Positions 53,565 through 63,400 of a stretch of DNA of 64,000 nt are shown in pieces. The number at the start of each line of letters is the position of its first letter. The stretch's first letter is position 1. The DNA comes from G020348185 sp964525045 (GTDB taxonomy: Bacteria > Nitrospirota > Nitrospiria > Nitrospirales > UBA8639). The position numbers and the translations under genes are program-made. The DNA lies in the NCBI GenBank assembly GCA_964525045.1, contig CAZGFD010000017.1:1-64000 (forward strand), in the 5' to 3' direction. The notes under the pieces were generated by a model that searched no databases, was not told where the DNA came from, and saw nothing but the letters and a program-made list of their open reading frames with translations.

Positions 53565-53604
53565 CTGGCAATACCCTGTATTAAAAGGAATATTCTGGCA
53601 ATAC
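53565..53604. repeat. Direct repeat upstream of the cellulase promoter
   Basis: CTGGCAATAC occurs at 53565-53574 and again at 53595-53604, a 30-bp period (about three helical turns). On the cellulase strand they read GTATTGCCAG and lie about 23 and 53 bp upstream of the -24 element. A pair of activator sites is a reasonable reading. The rest of 53605-53945 shows no gene. Confidence 0.45.
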
Positions 53605-53945
53605 ATGGAAAGGAAAGGGAAGGGCACGTGTAGTAGACTGTAGGGATTTCCCAACGGGGGTGAAGGGTAAAATACGATTCTTACACTATCCTATATCAGT
53701 GATGGGATTTGACTACAGAAAGACCGGTCCCTCCGCGCAGGTAAAATCCGTACCGAGCAGGACGTATCTTCATGAAGGTCACAAGGAACCGGTGGATGAC
53801 TAAGGGAGCAGGGATCCAACCACTTCGCCGATGAAGAGCCACACACATCTCAAGGCGCAACAGAAATTGCCAACGCGTTCACGGTTTGTGTACCATTCAC
53901 AATACCAGCGTTGACTGAAGTGCGGCCACCCATTGGAGGATCGGA

Positions 53946-54866
53946 ATGCCAAGCCGGAACAAGACCATCGCCAAGGAGCGCAAGGCGCTGATGAAGTTGA
54001 TGGATGAAGGTGAATATGCGATTCCCAGCCGAAAGCTGAATCAGAACCTTGTCATCGCCTCGTGGAACATTCAGCAATTCTCAAATCGTCATGAGGATCG
54101 GGCCATCCAGTGCATGGCGGACATTTGCGAGCGATTCGACCTCATCGCCCTACAAGAGATCAAGACTGACCTGCGTGGACTCAGCAGGCTGCAACAGAAA
54201 ATTCCTGGCAATTACAAAATTCTCGTGTCCGACCCGACTGGCAACAGCGAGCGGCTCGCATTCCTGTACGACAAGCGTTCGGTCATCTCAACCGGACTCG
54301 TTGCTGAAATCGTCCACAACGTCTCGGCGAAGAAAGACATGAAAAGTGTCCAATTTCACCGCACCCCCTACTGCGCCTCGTTTCGTGCCGGACGGTTCGA
54401 TTTCGTCATCGCGACGGCACACATTTTCTTCGGAAAGGGAGAGCAAAAAAAACACCGGACAGCCGAAATCCAACGACTCGTCGACTTCATTGCGAAGCGT
54501 GCCAAGACGACGTCGAACAAGGTGTTCGATCGGGACCTCATGGTTATGGGTGACTTCAACATCGAGGAAGTCGGCGACCAATTCTCCAAGGCCCTGAAGT
54601 CCCAGAAGTTCAAGATGCCACTCAACATGGACTCCCTCGGCACCAACTTTGCCCAGAGCAAGACCTTCGACAAGATCGCTTGGGTCAATCGCAAGAGCTT
54701 CAAACACACCGGCAAATGCAACGTGGTCCCGTTCGGCAAGGTCCTCTACCAGGACCAGACACCCAAGGGGGGCAGAAAGCAGATAAGCGACCACTTGCCA
54801 CTGTGGGCCGAGTTTGAGATCAACAAACTCAGCCAGGAACTGAGTCAAATCATCAACAAGAAGTGA
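53946..54866 (+). CDS. Endonuclease/exonuclease/phosphatase-family protein
   Basis: A 306-aa EEP-fold protein. Metal- and phosphate-binding motifs are visible: SWNIQQF, LIALQEIKTD, VMGDFNIEEVGD and SDHLPLWAEF. It has no signal peptide, so it acts in the cytoplasm on nucleic acid or phospho-substrates. AGGATCGG precedes the ATG. Codon use is GC-rich compared with many neighbours. It stands apart from other genes on its strand. Confidence 0.9.
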   Translation: MPSRNKTIAKERKALMKLMDEGEYAIPSRKLNQNLVIASWNIQQFSNRHEDRAIQCMADICERFDLIALQEIKTDLRGLSRLQQKIPGNYKILVSDPTGNSERLAFLYDKRSVISTGLVAEIVHNVSAKKDMKSVQFHRTPYCASFRAGRFDFVIATAHIFFGKGEQKKHRTAEIQRLVDFIAKRAKTTSNKVFDRDLMVMGDFNIEEVGDQFSKALKSQKFKMPLNMDSLGTNFAQSKTFDKIAWVNRKSFKHTGKCNVVPFGKVLYQDQTPKGGRKQISDHLPLWAEFEINKLSQELSQIINKK

Positions 54867-54899
54867 CGCAGGTGCCCTTGTGGGCAACGCCGCTTGGCC

Positions 54900-55955
54900 T
54901 CATGACGGTAACAGGGGCACGAGGCTGTCCGCGATATACTTGTGGCCGGCTTGGTTAAGATGCCCGTCCCACTTCAGAAAATACTTCTCCTGTTTAAGCT
55001 CCGACGACAAATCCAAAAGAGACATATTTTCAATGTAAGGTGGATAATTGTTCGCGGCAATCTCGGCCTTCAACGAGTTAATGAATGTGGCATCGTTCCT
55101 TGCGTGCTGATCGACTTCAAACACAATGATGTGGATGTCACGCAAATCTACATGGGATGTGACAAGGGCGTTAATATACATCTTGGCCTCTTCATTCAAA
55201 GTCGGCCGGTCTTCCTTTTGCTGAAAGAAAATAGACCGCAGTTGTTTGATTCCGCTTTTCTTGATGAGGCGATTGATAAGCAATTTCTGTAACTCATAGA
55301 CATACCTGCCGAACCGATACTTCGGGGCGTGGATATGCTCATCCACAACGCGATGGTATTCCTGCTCGCTCCTAATCGGAAGGGCATTCTTGTTCTCATA
55401 ATAGGTCTTGTTCTCTCCAAAGTCGTTAGCACAGTACTGGATGATCAAGTATTTCAGATTGCTCGTATCGATGCGGGCCAGCATGGTCATTTCTCTGGCC
55501 GTGCCGTAAGAAGCCACGGCTGCGTTGAGCGTCTTCTTGTTCAGCGCACTTTCTATCAGATCGGGAAACGTTTCATCCTGCTCGACACCCCACCCCATGG
55601 CATGAGAGTCTCCGAGGACAACGACCTCAGGTTTCTGCAGTGAGATCTCATTGTCACGAACCCCGAGACTATTTATTCGAAACTCAGACTCAAACTCGCG
55701 ATTGACGAAAAGGCACCTGCCGGGCCTCAGCGTATAAAAAAGAGTGGGATCATACTGGGCACATTGTGGTAACAGCTGGATGATGTTCCGTTCATATTTG
55801 AGATGAAATTCACGATAGAAATGCTTCAGGGGTCCGCCTAAGAGTGAAGGCTGGTTGAACACAAGCAGTAACACAGCTTCCAAGCCGACGAGTAAGCCTA
55901 TAAGCAAAACGAGGTTGATGACCACAACTCGGACAATGAATTTAAATCGCTTCAT
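54900..55955 (-). CDS. Membrane-anchored SGNH-hydrolase-like protein
   Basis: A 351-aa protein with one N-terminal membrane helix (VVVINLVLLIGLLVGLEAVL). The SGNH/GDSL fold has block I in VVLGDSHAMGWGV, a block III-like YCANDFGEN, and the Asp-His of block V in DGHLNQAGHKYI. It is likely an esterase or O-acetyl-transferase/esterase acting on envelope polysaccharide from the membrane's outer face. No partner acyltransferase adjoins it. Confidence 0.85.
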   Translation of the reverse strand: MKRFKFIVRVVVINLVLLIGLLVGLEAVLLLVFNQPSLLGGPLKHFYREFHLKYERNIIQLLPQCAQYDPTLFYTLRPGRCLFVNREFESEFRINSLGVRDNEISLQKPEVVVLGDSHAMGWGVEQDETFPDLIESALNKKTLNAAVASYGTAREMTMLARIDTSNLKYLIIQYCANDFGENKTYYENKNALPIRSEQEYHRVVDEHIHAPKYRFGRYVYELQKLLINRLIKKSGIKQLRSIFFQQKEDRPTLNEEAKMYINALVTSHVDLRDIHIIVFEVDQHARNDATFINSLKAEIAANNYPPYIENMSLLDLSSELKQEKYFLKWDGHLNQAGHKYIADSLVPLLPS

Positions 55956-56108
55956 TCCGTATCCGACAGACTGTATGGGTGTTGGATAGGCCCAGACGGA
56001 TTTTCCATATTAACGCCAGGCCCTTTGGGGGGGGGACAAACCGGTAGTTGGCGCAAGTTCCCACAACATGTTGAACGCGGGATCGGACGAGTGTTCATCC
56101 TGTCGAGG

Positions 56109-57506
56109 TCAAAATCCAAGCCTTTCCCGAAGGGGGAGACCGTCAGCCAGGTTCAGCCGATAGATTGTTCGGTCGGCTTTGATTCCCTTGAGACTGACCT
56201 GCTCCTTGAGCACGGCGTCGCTGCAGGCCCCTAAGAGGGTGTTGGCCGCTGGGCTGCTTTCGAACGCCTCCATCGAGAATGTCACTTCGTTTCCTCTGGC
56301 ACACTGTTGAATGCGCGCGGCCATGTTGACGGTGGAACCAAAGTAGTCGACACGGCCATTGAGGTTGACGATGAGGACCGGCCCGCGATGTATCCCAAAC
56401 TTGACCCGGAACTTTTGCGGGCCTTCTCCGCCGAAGCTGAGGCCCTGGAACTCCCGCAGTGCCTCCACAACGCACTTGACGGCATCGTCGCTATGAACAA
56501 AAGAGGCCATCACGGCGTCACCGATGGTCTTGATCACGAATCCGCCATGCGCTTCCACGGAGCGGGATAAAATGTTGAAATGCTGACGTACGAGGTTGTA
56601 GGCCTGGGCATTGCCCAAAGTCTCGTACAGGGCGGTGGACTCGGCGATGTCGGTGAACAGCAGGGTCACCGAGGAGACCTGAATCCGCTCCTGATCCGAC
56701 AGGACATGGTTCCCGAATAGGTGTCGGTACTCCGGAAAATGAATGACCGTGAGCCCGGTCAGTCTCGGAGGCAGGTCTTCGAGGGGCAATTCGTCGGGGA
56801 GCTCATCTTGAATAATAAAAATCCCGCTGACCTTGTCACAGTCGTTGACCAATTCGAAACGCACTGGTCCAGGTCTGGCGTTGAGTGTCATCTGATCGTA
56901 ATTGAGTGTGGGAAGCTGCCTGATCTTGAACTCCTGAACCGTGTCCGTTCTGACACCTTCAACCTTGAGGAGTCCCTTGGCCAGCGTGATCGGACAGAAA
57001 AATCGGTACAACCTCGGTTCTTCGATGACGTCGGCACCGACTCCGGTTGCGCCCGGCGGAACCGCGATGTTGACTTTGGATTCCAGGACCGGCGGCGGCA
57101 GACAAAACCCTGCCATGTCGATATTTTCGATCGCCCGATTCAGTGAAAACGCGACCTCCACACGAGCCAGGAAGTCTGCCTCGAAATCCACGCCGCACAT
57201 CTTGCAGTGGGATGTTTGGACGAGTTCAAAGAAATTGTCGTACTCCGTCGTTACCATGTTGCAGTGGGGACAGTGCACGAGCCAGTGCAGGTCAAACAAC
57301 CCTGAGGCCACTCCATTGAGAGCCACCGCCACGATTTCCTCGGGCCGCTGGCCGGATGCCGCCGCGACGACGAACGGGTTGATCCTGTGACGCTGGACGG
57401 CCTCACTGGCGAGCAGCCAGTCTTTGACCGCTTGAAGCGCCCCGGAGGAACCCATGGGCAGGTTGGTCAGTTTGGCAAACCCTTGATCGAGCAGCCCGGT
57501 GTCCAT
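56109..57506 (-). CDS. Class III adenylate/guanylate cyclase with DUF5939 region
   Basis: A 465-aa protein. The N-terminal 260 residues fit the DUF5939 cyclase-associated region with a zinc-ribbon CPHC...CKMC. The catalytic domain (about 275-465) has the metal Asp in LLFTDIAEST, the second Asp in IKTIGDAVMASF, and the Asn and Arg of GSTVNMAARIQQ. All are needed for cyclase activity, so a cAMP or cGMP producer is expected. It is cytoplasmic, with no membrane anchor. From 57507 to 57878 there is no gene. Confidence 0.92.
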   Translation of the reverse strand: MDTGLLDQGFAKLTNLPMGSSGALQAVKDWLLASEAVQRHRINPFVVAAASGQRPEEIVAVALNGVASGLFDLHWLVHCPHCNMVTTEYDNFFELVQTSHCKMCGVDFEADFLARVEVAFSLNRAIENIDMAGFCLPPPVLESKVNIAVPPGATGVGADVIEEPRLYRFFCPITLAKGLLKVEGVRTDTVQEFKIRQLPTLNYDQMTLNARPGPVRFELVNDCDKVSGIFIIQDELPDELPLEDLPPRLTGLTVIHFPEYRHLFGNHVLSDQERIQVSSVTLLFTDIAESTALYETLGNAQAYNLVRQHFNILSRSVEAHGGFVIKTIGDAVMASFVHSDDAVKCVVEALREFQGLSFGGEGPQKFRVKFGIHRGPVLIVNLNGRVDYFGSTVNMAARIQQCARGNEVTFSMEAFESSPAANTLLGACSDAVLKEQVSLKGIKADRTIYRLNLADGLPLRERLGF

Positions 57507-57878
57507 AGTTCTTCAATTTCCTTTCGGATAGCGGCCGAACAGGTTTTGAGGGATGTCAGAGTGGCACAGGCAGCAACCGACCGCGCCATCTCAAAATGGC
57601 GGCTTCCAACCATTACCGGGACACCATTCTCGAATCAAGAAAGAATAGGAATTTTAAGTGCTCTTTTTGGGGCAAGCGAAAAAGTACCGAAGAGGCCGTG
57701 GGATGTCAATTCTGTCAGTCAGCGGTATCCAAATAAGGTGGGGGCAGTTAGCCAGAACAGCCCTCCCCGCGCTTACGAGCCCCATTCTCCGCAGATACTG
57801 TTATTTTGAAAAAACCTTCCGCTTCCTTAATAGGTTCTCACAATTTCACTGAAAGCATTTTCATTGAGCTTGCCGGCC

Positions 57879-59258
57879 CTATTCCAACGGTTTCAAATCT
57901 CCAAGCATGGTGGGGATCAACTCCGTCACGGTGGGATGGATGTGGACGGCGCGCTGGATGGTGGTGTAAGGCGCTCCGGCGTACATTACATCGAGGATGG
58001 AATGGATGATTTCGTCGCCCCCGATACCCAGCAGCGCTGCCCCCAGGATCTTCTTTGTTTCAGCATCGATCAGGATTTTCATAAACCCCTGGGTTTCGCT
58101 GCGCTCGTGCGCGCGTCCCACACGCGTCATCATCATTTTGCCAACTAAAGCTTTGCGCCCAGAGGCGCGTACCTCGCGTTCGGTCAGGCCGGCCCGCCCC
58201 AGCGGTGGGTCAATGTAGAGGGAGTAGGCGGTAATTCGATCCGTCACCCGGCGGGGGTCGTTGTCGAATAAATTGGCGGCCACAATTTCATAATCATTAT
58301 AAGAGGTGTGGGTGAAAGCTCCACGGCCGTTGACGTCGCCTATCGCCCAAATACCGGGGATATTGGTTCGCAGCTGATCATCGACCACAATATACCCGCG
58401 TGGGTCACGCTCGATTCCGGCCTTATCCAGGCCCAGATCGTGCGTGTTGGGCGTTCGGCCGACCGCCATTAACAGATGGCTACCCTCTATCCTGGGCGCG
58501 CCGGTTTTGCATTCAACACTAAGAGCCACCCCCTTGCCACGTTTTTCCACCGTCAGGCACTCGGCATTGAGATGGACCCTGATCCCTTCGTTTTCCACAA
58601 TTTCCTTGACTGTCGCCGAAACATCCTCATCGTCGCGGGGAATCAGGCGGGCATTCCTCTGGACAACCGTGACCTTACTGCCGAAACGGCGGTACATCTG
58701 GGCAAACTCCAATCCGATGTAGCTGCCGCCGACGATAACCAGGTGTTCAGGCAGATAATCAACCTCCATCATGCTCGAGTTGTTGAGAAAGTCGATCTCT
58801 TTCAGGCCCGGCATATCGGGAACCAGTGCGCGTGCACCGACATTGATAAAGATTTTATCGGCTTCCAAAACATCATCGTTCACGCGTACCGTATTCGGAC
58901 TTTCAAAGCTCCCATGCCCCTCATACACGGTACAGTTCGCCATGTTTTTAAGCCAGTTGGTCACCCCTTCGTTTGATTGACGGACTACCGAGTCCTTGCG
59001 GGCCTTCACCCGCTTCATATCGACCTTGATGGACCCGTTGATCATGACACCGAAGTCAGAACCGCGATTTGCCATGTAGGCAGCACGGGCGCTCGCGACA
59101 AGCGTCTTGGTTGGAATGCAGCCGACGTTGACACAGGTGCCGCCAAATAGCTTGCGTTCGATGACAGCGGTCTTGAGTCCTTCCCGTGTCAAGCGGGAGG
59201 CGAGGGATGGCCCGGATTGACCAGTACCGATAACGATTGCGTCGTATTTTTGGGTCAT
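57879..59258 (-). CDS. MerA/Lpd-like FAD disulfide oxidoreductase
   Basis: A 459-aa pyridine-nucleotide-disulfide oxidoreductase. The FAD motif IVIGTGQSGPSLA opens the protein, the redox pair is in GGTCVNVGCIPTK, the NAD(P) motif is VIVGGSYIGLEFAQ, and the second FAD motif is GIWAIGDVNG. The C-terminal dimer domain ends with HIHPTVTELIPTML, which carries the active-site His. It lacks the HMA and CC extensions of true mercuric reductases and the lipoyl context of Lpd, so its partner is unknown. It stands alone. Confidence 0.92.
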   Translation of the reverse strand: MTQKYDAIVIGTGQSGPSLASRLTREGLKTAVIERKLFGGTCVNVGCIPTKTLVASARAAYMANRGSDFGVMINGSIKVDMKRVKARKDSVVRQSNEGVTNWLKNMANCTVYEGHGSFESPNTVRVNDDVLEADKIFINVGARALVPDMPGLKEIDFLNNSSMMEVDYLPEHLVIVGGSYIGLEFAQMYRRFGSKVTVVQRNARLIPRDDEDVSATVKEIVENEGIRVHLNAECLTVEKRGKGVALSVECKTGAPRIEGSHLLMAVGRTPNTHDLGLDKAGIERDPRGYIVVDDQLRTNIPGIWAIGDVNGRGAFTHTSYNDYEIVAANLFDNDPRRVTDRITAYSLYIDPPLGRAGLTEREVRASGRKALVGKMMMTRVGRAHERSETQGFMKILIDAETKKILGAALLGIGGDEIIHSILDVMYAGAPYTTIQRAVHIHPTVTELIPTMLGDLKPLE

Positions 59259-59576
59259 ATCGCTCCTCCCCTGCTCTCAGCTGTTTGTAAATAGGGTCAA
59301 GCTTTTTTTAATTCTTCTTTTTCATAATTTGGCTAACGCCGGAGAAACCCCTGTTCTTTTCAAAGGCTTTACCCCTTTTGCTTTTCCACAAATTATCGTT
59401 TCGGATACACTTGAGTGTAAATCACCTTATGTGAGCAGATTCTTCAGGTATGACAAATTCGAGATCCACAGGCCAATTGTGCACTAAAGCCCTCGCTTAT
59501 TTCTACCAGTTACGTTAACCTTATTAAGAAATGTCGCCCACTGCTCGGGCTCGTTCTCAACCTCAATGGGAGCAAG
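59259..59576. other. Intergenic, divergent promoters expected
   Basis: This stretch separates the flavoprotein and the CBS gene, which diverge. I saw no sigma54 match and no small gene in it. Confidence 0.5.
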
Positions 59577-59579
59577 GTG

Positions 59580-60005
59580 ATGAAAGAAATTGAATGGTAT
59601 TCAAAAGTTGGGTCTCTCGAACACCTGGAAGTTCACCATATCATGGAAGACGAGGTTGAGACATGTACGGCAGACAATTCTGCGTTGTCCATCGCCTTTA
59701 AAATCTGCCAGGGACATTTCGGCAGCATTCCCGTGGTTGACGAACATAACACTCTTCTTGGGCTCGTCACGGAATTTGATCTCCTTCGCGCGATTGAGAA
59801 CAACAAAGATTTACGGAATGTCAATGTAGCGGACATCATGACCCGTGAAGTAATTACCGTGACAGAGCACACGCTTGTTTTGGATCTCATTCGATTAATT
59901 CAAAAGCATCACCTCATCCGTGTCCCTGTGGTTCGAGAAAATAAATTGTTGGGGATTGTCGCTCGGCGAGATATGATTTTAGGATATATTCTTTCCCTAA
60001 AGTGA
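59580..60005 (+). CDS. CBS-pair protein
   Basis: A 141-aa two-CBS protein, the paralogue of the one at 16260 (both have a FDLLRAIENNKDL/FDILRMLEMNKDL segment). First CBS about 18-75 with IPVVDEHNTLLGLVTEFDLL, second about 84-138 with VPVVRENKLLGIVARRDMIL. I start at the ATG at 59580, which has GGGAG about 8 nt before; a GTG just upstream is in frame. Unlike its paralogue it has no visible sigma54 promoter. Confidence 0.88.
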   Translation: MKEIEWYSKVGSLEHLEVHHIMEDEVETCTADNSALSIAFKICQGHFGSIPVVDEHNTLLGLVTEFDLLRAIENNKDLRNVNVADIMTREVITVTEHTLVLDLIRLIQKHHLIRVPVVRENKLLGIVARRDMILGYILSLK

Positions 60006-60145
60006 TGTTCCATAGCCGAACTTCCCATTCCACATTGGGAACCAGCCCCAAGACTAAGAGGGTCCGTAGGTGGGGATCGGGCTAGTCACTTCTCCACACC
60101 CCCTTATTCATCCATGAAACTGAAAAACCTAAGGAGAATGGTACC

Positions 60146-60508
60146 ATGATCAAATTTGTCATGTGCTGCTGCCGCCACCCGGAAATGTCTCGGAAACAGT
60201 TTCAGGATTATTGGCTTCATAATCATGCCCCACTCTTCAAGAAATTCTCAGAAACTTTCAAGACCAAAAGATATGTGCAATGCCATACAGTCGATACACC
60301 ACTCAATGATGCGATCCGAGAATCCAGAGGGATGGCGCAAGAATACGATGGGGTCGCTGAAGTCTGGTTTGAGTCAGAAGAAGAGCTCATTGCAGCCATG
60401 AGTTCTCCGGAGGGGCAAAAGCTCAGTGGCATCTTACTCGAAGATGAGGGAAAGTTCTTGGATCATACCAAGTCAACGGCATTCATTACTCAAGAGTATG
60501 AGCTCTAG
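60146..60508 (+). CDS. EthD-family small protein
   Basis: A 120-aa protein matching the EthD dimeric alpha-beta barrel family (HPEMSRKQFQDYWLHNHAPL at the front and YDGVAEVWFESEEELIAAMS later). EthD proteins often act with cytochrome P450 systems, but no such gene is near. AGGAG precedes the ATG. It is a single gene with no obvious operon partner. Confidence 0.88.
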   Translation: MIKFVMCCCRHPEMSRKQFQDYWLHNHAPLFKKFSETFKTKRYVQCHTVDTPLNDAIRESRGMAQEYDGVAEVWFESEEELIAAMSSPEGQKLSGILLEDEGKFLDHTKSTAFITQEYEL

Positions 60509-60656
60509 CAAACAGAAGTCGGGGTCGTCCATGACCATTGGTATAAATTTCAGTTCTCGCCTCAATGACCTGAAATTATAGAAATAAGTCAATACTGTTG
60601 GCTGACCCCATTGGTTCACTGATTGGTAAGCTCATCCAGACCTAAAGGGGGAGATT

Positions 60657-61088
60657 ATGAAAAAAATTTTCTTCATAATGTGTTTTGTCGCAAGCGCTGT
60701 GAGTGTGGGATGGATCGCAAGCGGGCCGTTAGGGGCAGCAGACTTTTTTGAAAGGTCAATTCGCGGCAATCACAGGTTGGTTGGTTCCCTGCTGTGCGAA
60801 GAGCCCGTTACCACGTTTCTATCGGTGATGAACCTCCGTGGCAAGGAGCGAAATCATGTGGAGATCAGGTGGACCGATGGGGAGGGCATGCAAACGATGC
60901 GCACCCAGGTTATCCAACGCCACATCCCGCTGGTACTAACGTGTGAGACTGTTCCATCAGAATTCTCCCACTCGACACCCATCGTGGTACATGTAGACAG
61001 CGAATACCCCACCTCGGGGTTGCTGACACACGTGGTAAGAGGATCCCCAATTCAGAGCGCAGGATCATTCGCCTTGAAATCCTTCTGA
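60657..61088 (+). CDS. Secreted small protein, unknown function
   Basis: A 143-aa protein with a signal peptide (IFFIMCFVASAVSVGWIASG, likely cut after LGAA). The mature part has two Cys residues and beta-rich character. GGGGGAG precedes the ATG. I do not recognise a family. It lies just upstream of the cyclase-family gene but 109 bp apart. Confidence 0.65.
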   Translation: MKKIFFIMCFVASAVSVGWIASGPLGAADFFERSIRGNHRLVGSLLCEEPVTTFLSVMNLRGKERNHVEIRWTDGEGMQTMRTQVIQRHIPLVLTCETVPSEFSHSTPIVVHVDSEYPTSGLLTHVVRGSPIQSAGSFALKSF

Positions 61089-61197
61089 AGGCGCGCCAGG
61101 GTCCGAACGTGTATTCTCCGGCTGAAGGCTTACCAGCCATTCAAATACATTTACCTTCCATCTCTTTCTAACCATCCTTGATGCGGAGGAGGTTCAC

Positions 61198-62283
61198 ATG
61201 AAAAGGGTAAGCATCGCGGCCATTATCGTTTTGGTCATTTTGGGAACAACATTCACTTTTGGGCAGCCTCGTCAACAGACCGTAACGGTTGAGCAGTCAC
61301 GGAAGATTGTCCCTCTGCCTCCCTGGCCCAAAGGTGATCAACGGGGCATGGCCAACACACTCGGCCGGGGAACCTGGAATCGCTGCGCGTACCATCTAAG
61401 CCTACCAAATTCCAAAATCTACGAGTTGTCACACATTCGTTCCCCATCGGCGCCACACTCCCCATTCGGAGTTCCATTGGAATATACCTTCCACCCGACT
61501 AAGGGATTGGCGAACACCCGGCATGCCTGGAATGGCGAAACAATCAATGGCGAACCTGGCGCCCAATTTACGCAGATGGATGCTCTCGGGCATTTTGGAT
61601 ATTTGTCCGGAAGTTGGAATGGTAAGGGGGAGGTCCCAGTCGATTCCGTCCATTACTATGGTGGATACACCCAACGGGAGGTCAAACCGACGCCGGACTC
61701 ACCTCTTCTAAAATTGGGCATTGAACAGGCACCGCCAATTCTTACCACCGCTATCCTACTCGACGCACGGTCTTATATTGGTAAGGGGAAAGCACTTCGG
61801 GCAGGACAGCGTGTGACGACCGATCACCTCATCGGCATGATCAAGGCCCAAGGGCTTGAGTGGCGAGGGCTCCTTCCTGGCGACGTGTTATATATCTATA
61901 CTGGGTGGGAAGATAATTGGTTGGATCCGGATACGAACAAGGTGTATTACACCAAAGGACCGGGGCTGTCGTTTGATGCCGTGAAATTTCTGGGGACCAA
62001 AAGCATCGTCCTTGTGGCATTGGATAATCCTTTTACCGATCCTGCCAACGAAGGGCAAATTTTCGGTAACGGTCCTGCGCCGAAAGGGACTCCCCCTGAT
62101 CTGCCTTTTGTGGCGCATCATCAAAATCTGACTCAGTCGGGCATCCATCAAATCCAGAATGCTCATTTAGAGGAAATGGCAAAAGATAAGGTATGGACGT
62201 CCTGCACCATTATTCTCCCCTTACTGGAGAAAGGGGCCTCCGGTTCACCGGTGCGTCCCATTGCCATTGGGGCTCCGCAATAA
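61198..62283 (+). CDS. Secreted cyclase-family (kynurenine-formamidase-like) hydrolase
   Basis: A 361-aa protein with a signal peptide and a cyclase-fold (PF04199-type) body. The metal-binding motif HxGTHxD of the family is represented by GAQFTQMDALGHFGY, with D and H placed to bind metal. Later pieces (LLDARSYIGKG, TGWEDNWLD, GPGLSFDAVKFL) are also typical. The usual first His of HxGTHxD seems replaced, so metal coordination may differ. Substrate is unknown. GAGGAGG precedes the ATG. Confidence 0.82.
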   Translation: MKRVSIAAIIVLVILGTTFTFGQPRQQTVTVEQSRKIVPLPPWPKGDQRGMANTLGRGTWNRCAYHLSLPNSKIYELSHIRSPSAPHSPFGVPLEYTFHPTKGLANTRHAWNGETINGEPGAQFTQMDALGHFGYLSGSWNGKGEVPVDSVHYYGGYTQREVKPTPDSPLLKLGIEQAPPILTTAILLDARSYIGKGKALRAGQRVTTDHLIGMIKAQGLEWRGLLPGDVLYIYTGWEDNWLDPDTNKVYYTKGPGLSFDAVKFLGTKSIVLVALDNPFTDPANEGQIFGNGPAPKGTPPDLPFVAHHQNLTQSGIHQIQNAHLEEMAKDKVWTSCTIILPLLEKGASGSPVRPIAIGAPQ

Positions 62284-62478
62284 CTTGGATTGAAGTATAG
62301 GAATCAATTCTTGCCCTCCTTCAAGATTCACGATTCCGTTCTTTCCTCATTTTTATCCCGTGCCCAAAACCATTAGGGGGCGTCTCAGGAACAATCGGGG
62401 AGAGCGACTCTGGGAGGAGTGGAAAATTTTCCTGATCCATGCTGCAGAACGCCTGCCAAAAACGGAAGTGGAGAAATC

Positions 62479-62921
62479 ATGAACACTGATCATTTTAGAA
62501 TAATTCCTGTCATGATTTCTTGCATAATCATGATTGGGGGGTGTAGCACGATATCGAAAAAGGTTCATGCCATTGGTCACCCCCACCGCTTTGTGACCAG
62601 GGCCTAGAACAAGCTTTGATTGCCGTGTATTGGGGAACGGCCTGGCGCGAGGACCAAAAAGAAGTACCAACGAGAGAAAGGTACGTCGAAGAGGGGATCA
62701 AAATATTCTTTTCCGGCCAGCAATGCTTTCACACCGTTTTTCTTTCTAAGGAAGTAATGGGGAGAGAGGCTTTGCTTGCCACTGACGAAGAACTGATATC
62801 AGGAGGCCATTCCGTAGGAGCAGCCTATGACATGAGGTTGAGGATCGAGGAATTAGGGCCGAATGTGTATCTCTATCTTTCTCCCATACTGTGGGAGTCA
62901 AAAAATGAAGTGCTCCTCTAA
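62479..62921 (+). pseudogene. Frameshifted small lipoprotein gene
   Basis: Frame 1 (62479-62607) encodes a lipoprotein signal with lipobox MIGGC, then stops. Frame 2 is open before its first good start and runs to 62921, with YWGTAWREDQKEVPTRERYV as its core. Inserting one C in the run CCCCC at 62580-62584 joins them into one protein with the junction GHPPPLCDQGLEQALIAVYW. The break is thus a single-base loss in a homopolymer. It is either a recent pseudogene or a sequencing error. Function is unknown. Confidence 0.75.
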
Positions 62922-63400
62922 GCACGCGTTTTAGATGCAGCCCGGGGAACACTCGAGTCCGATATCTCCATCCGATGAATGCGCGGGGGGCCCTTCACTT
63001 TTCATGGGGCCGGCAGTCTTTCGAGTGATTTCACGAATACGTTGCATTCAATATTTTATGGTGAAGAAAGGATTTAACAAAGCGAAGTGAACGACATGGG
63101 ATCACATCTTCTCTTGCGTAATTCCCTTTTCTCACCACTTGGCCACCGCCGACGCTACCCCCGCTCTGTTCATCGGCAAGGATCCAGGATCATAAACCAT
63201 GGCACGGAAGCAAAACTCCCAACAACAGAGGTGAATCTTTCTACAAGAGCATGCGTTCTGGAAAGAACTGACACCTTTCTTGAACGTTGCGCATTGAAAT
63301 GGCGGTAGCAGTGTCCTATCATGGGAGGACTTTAAATAAGGATTGGGGTGCAGAGGAAGATTTGTCAAATCCTAGATGACGGCTGTCAAAATTGACGCGT
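62922..63400. other. Non-coding stretch
   Basis: I see no convincing gene, promoter match or terminator. Open frames on either strand (for example 63087-63308 and its opposite) lack ribosome-binding sites and protein-like composition. Confidence 0.5.
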
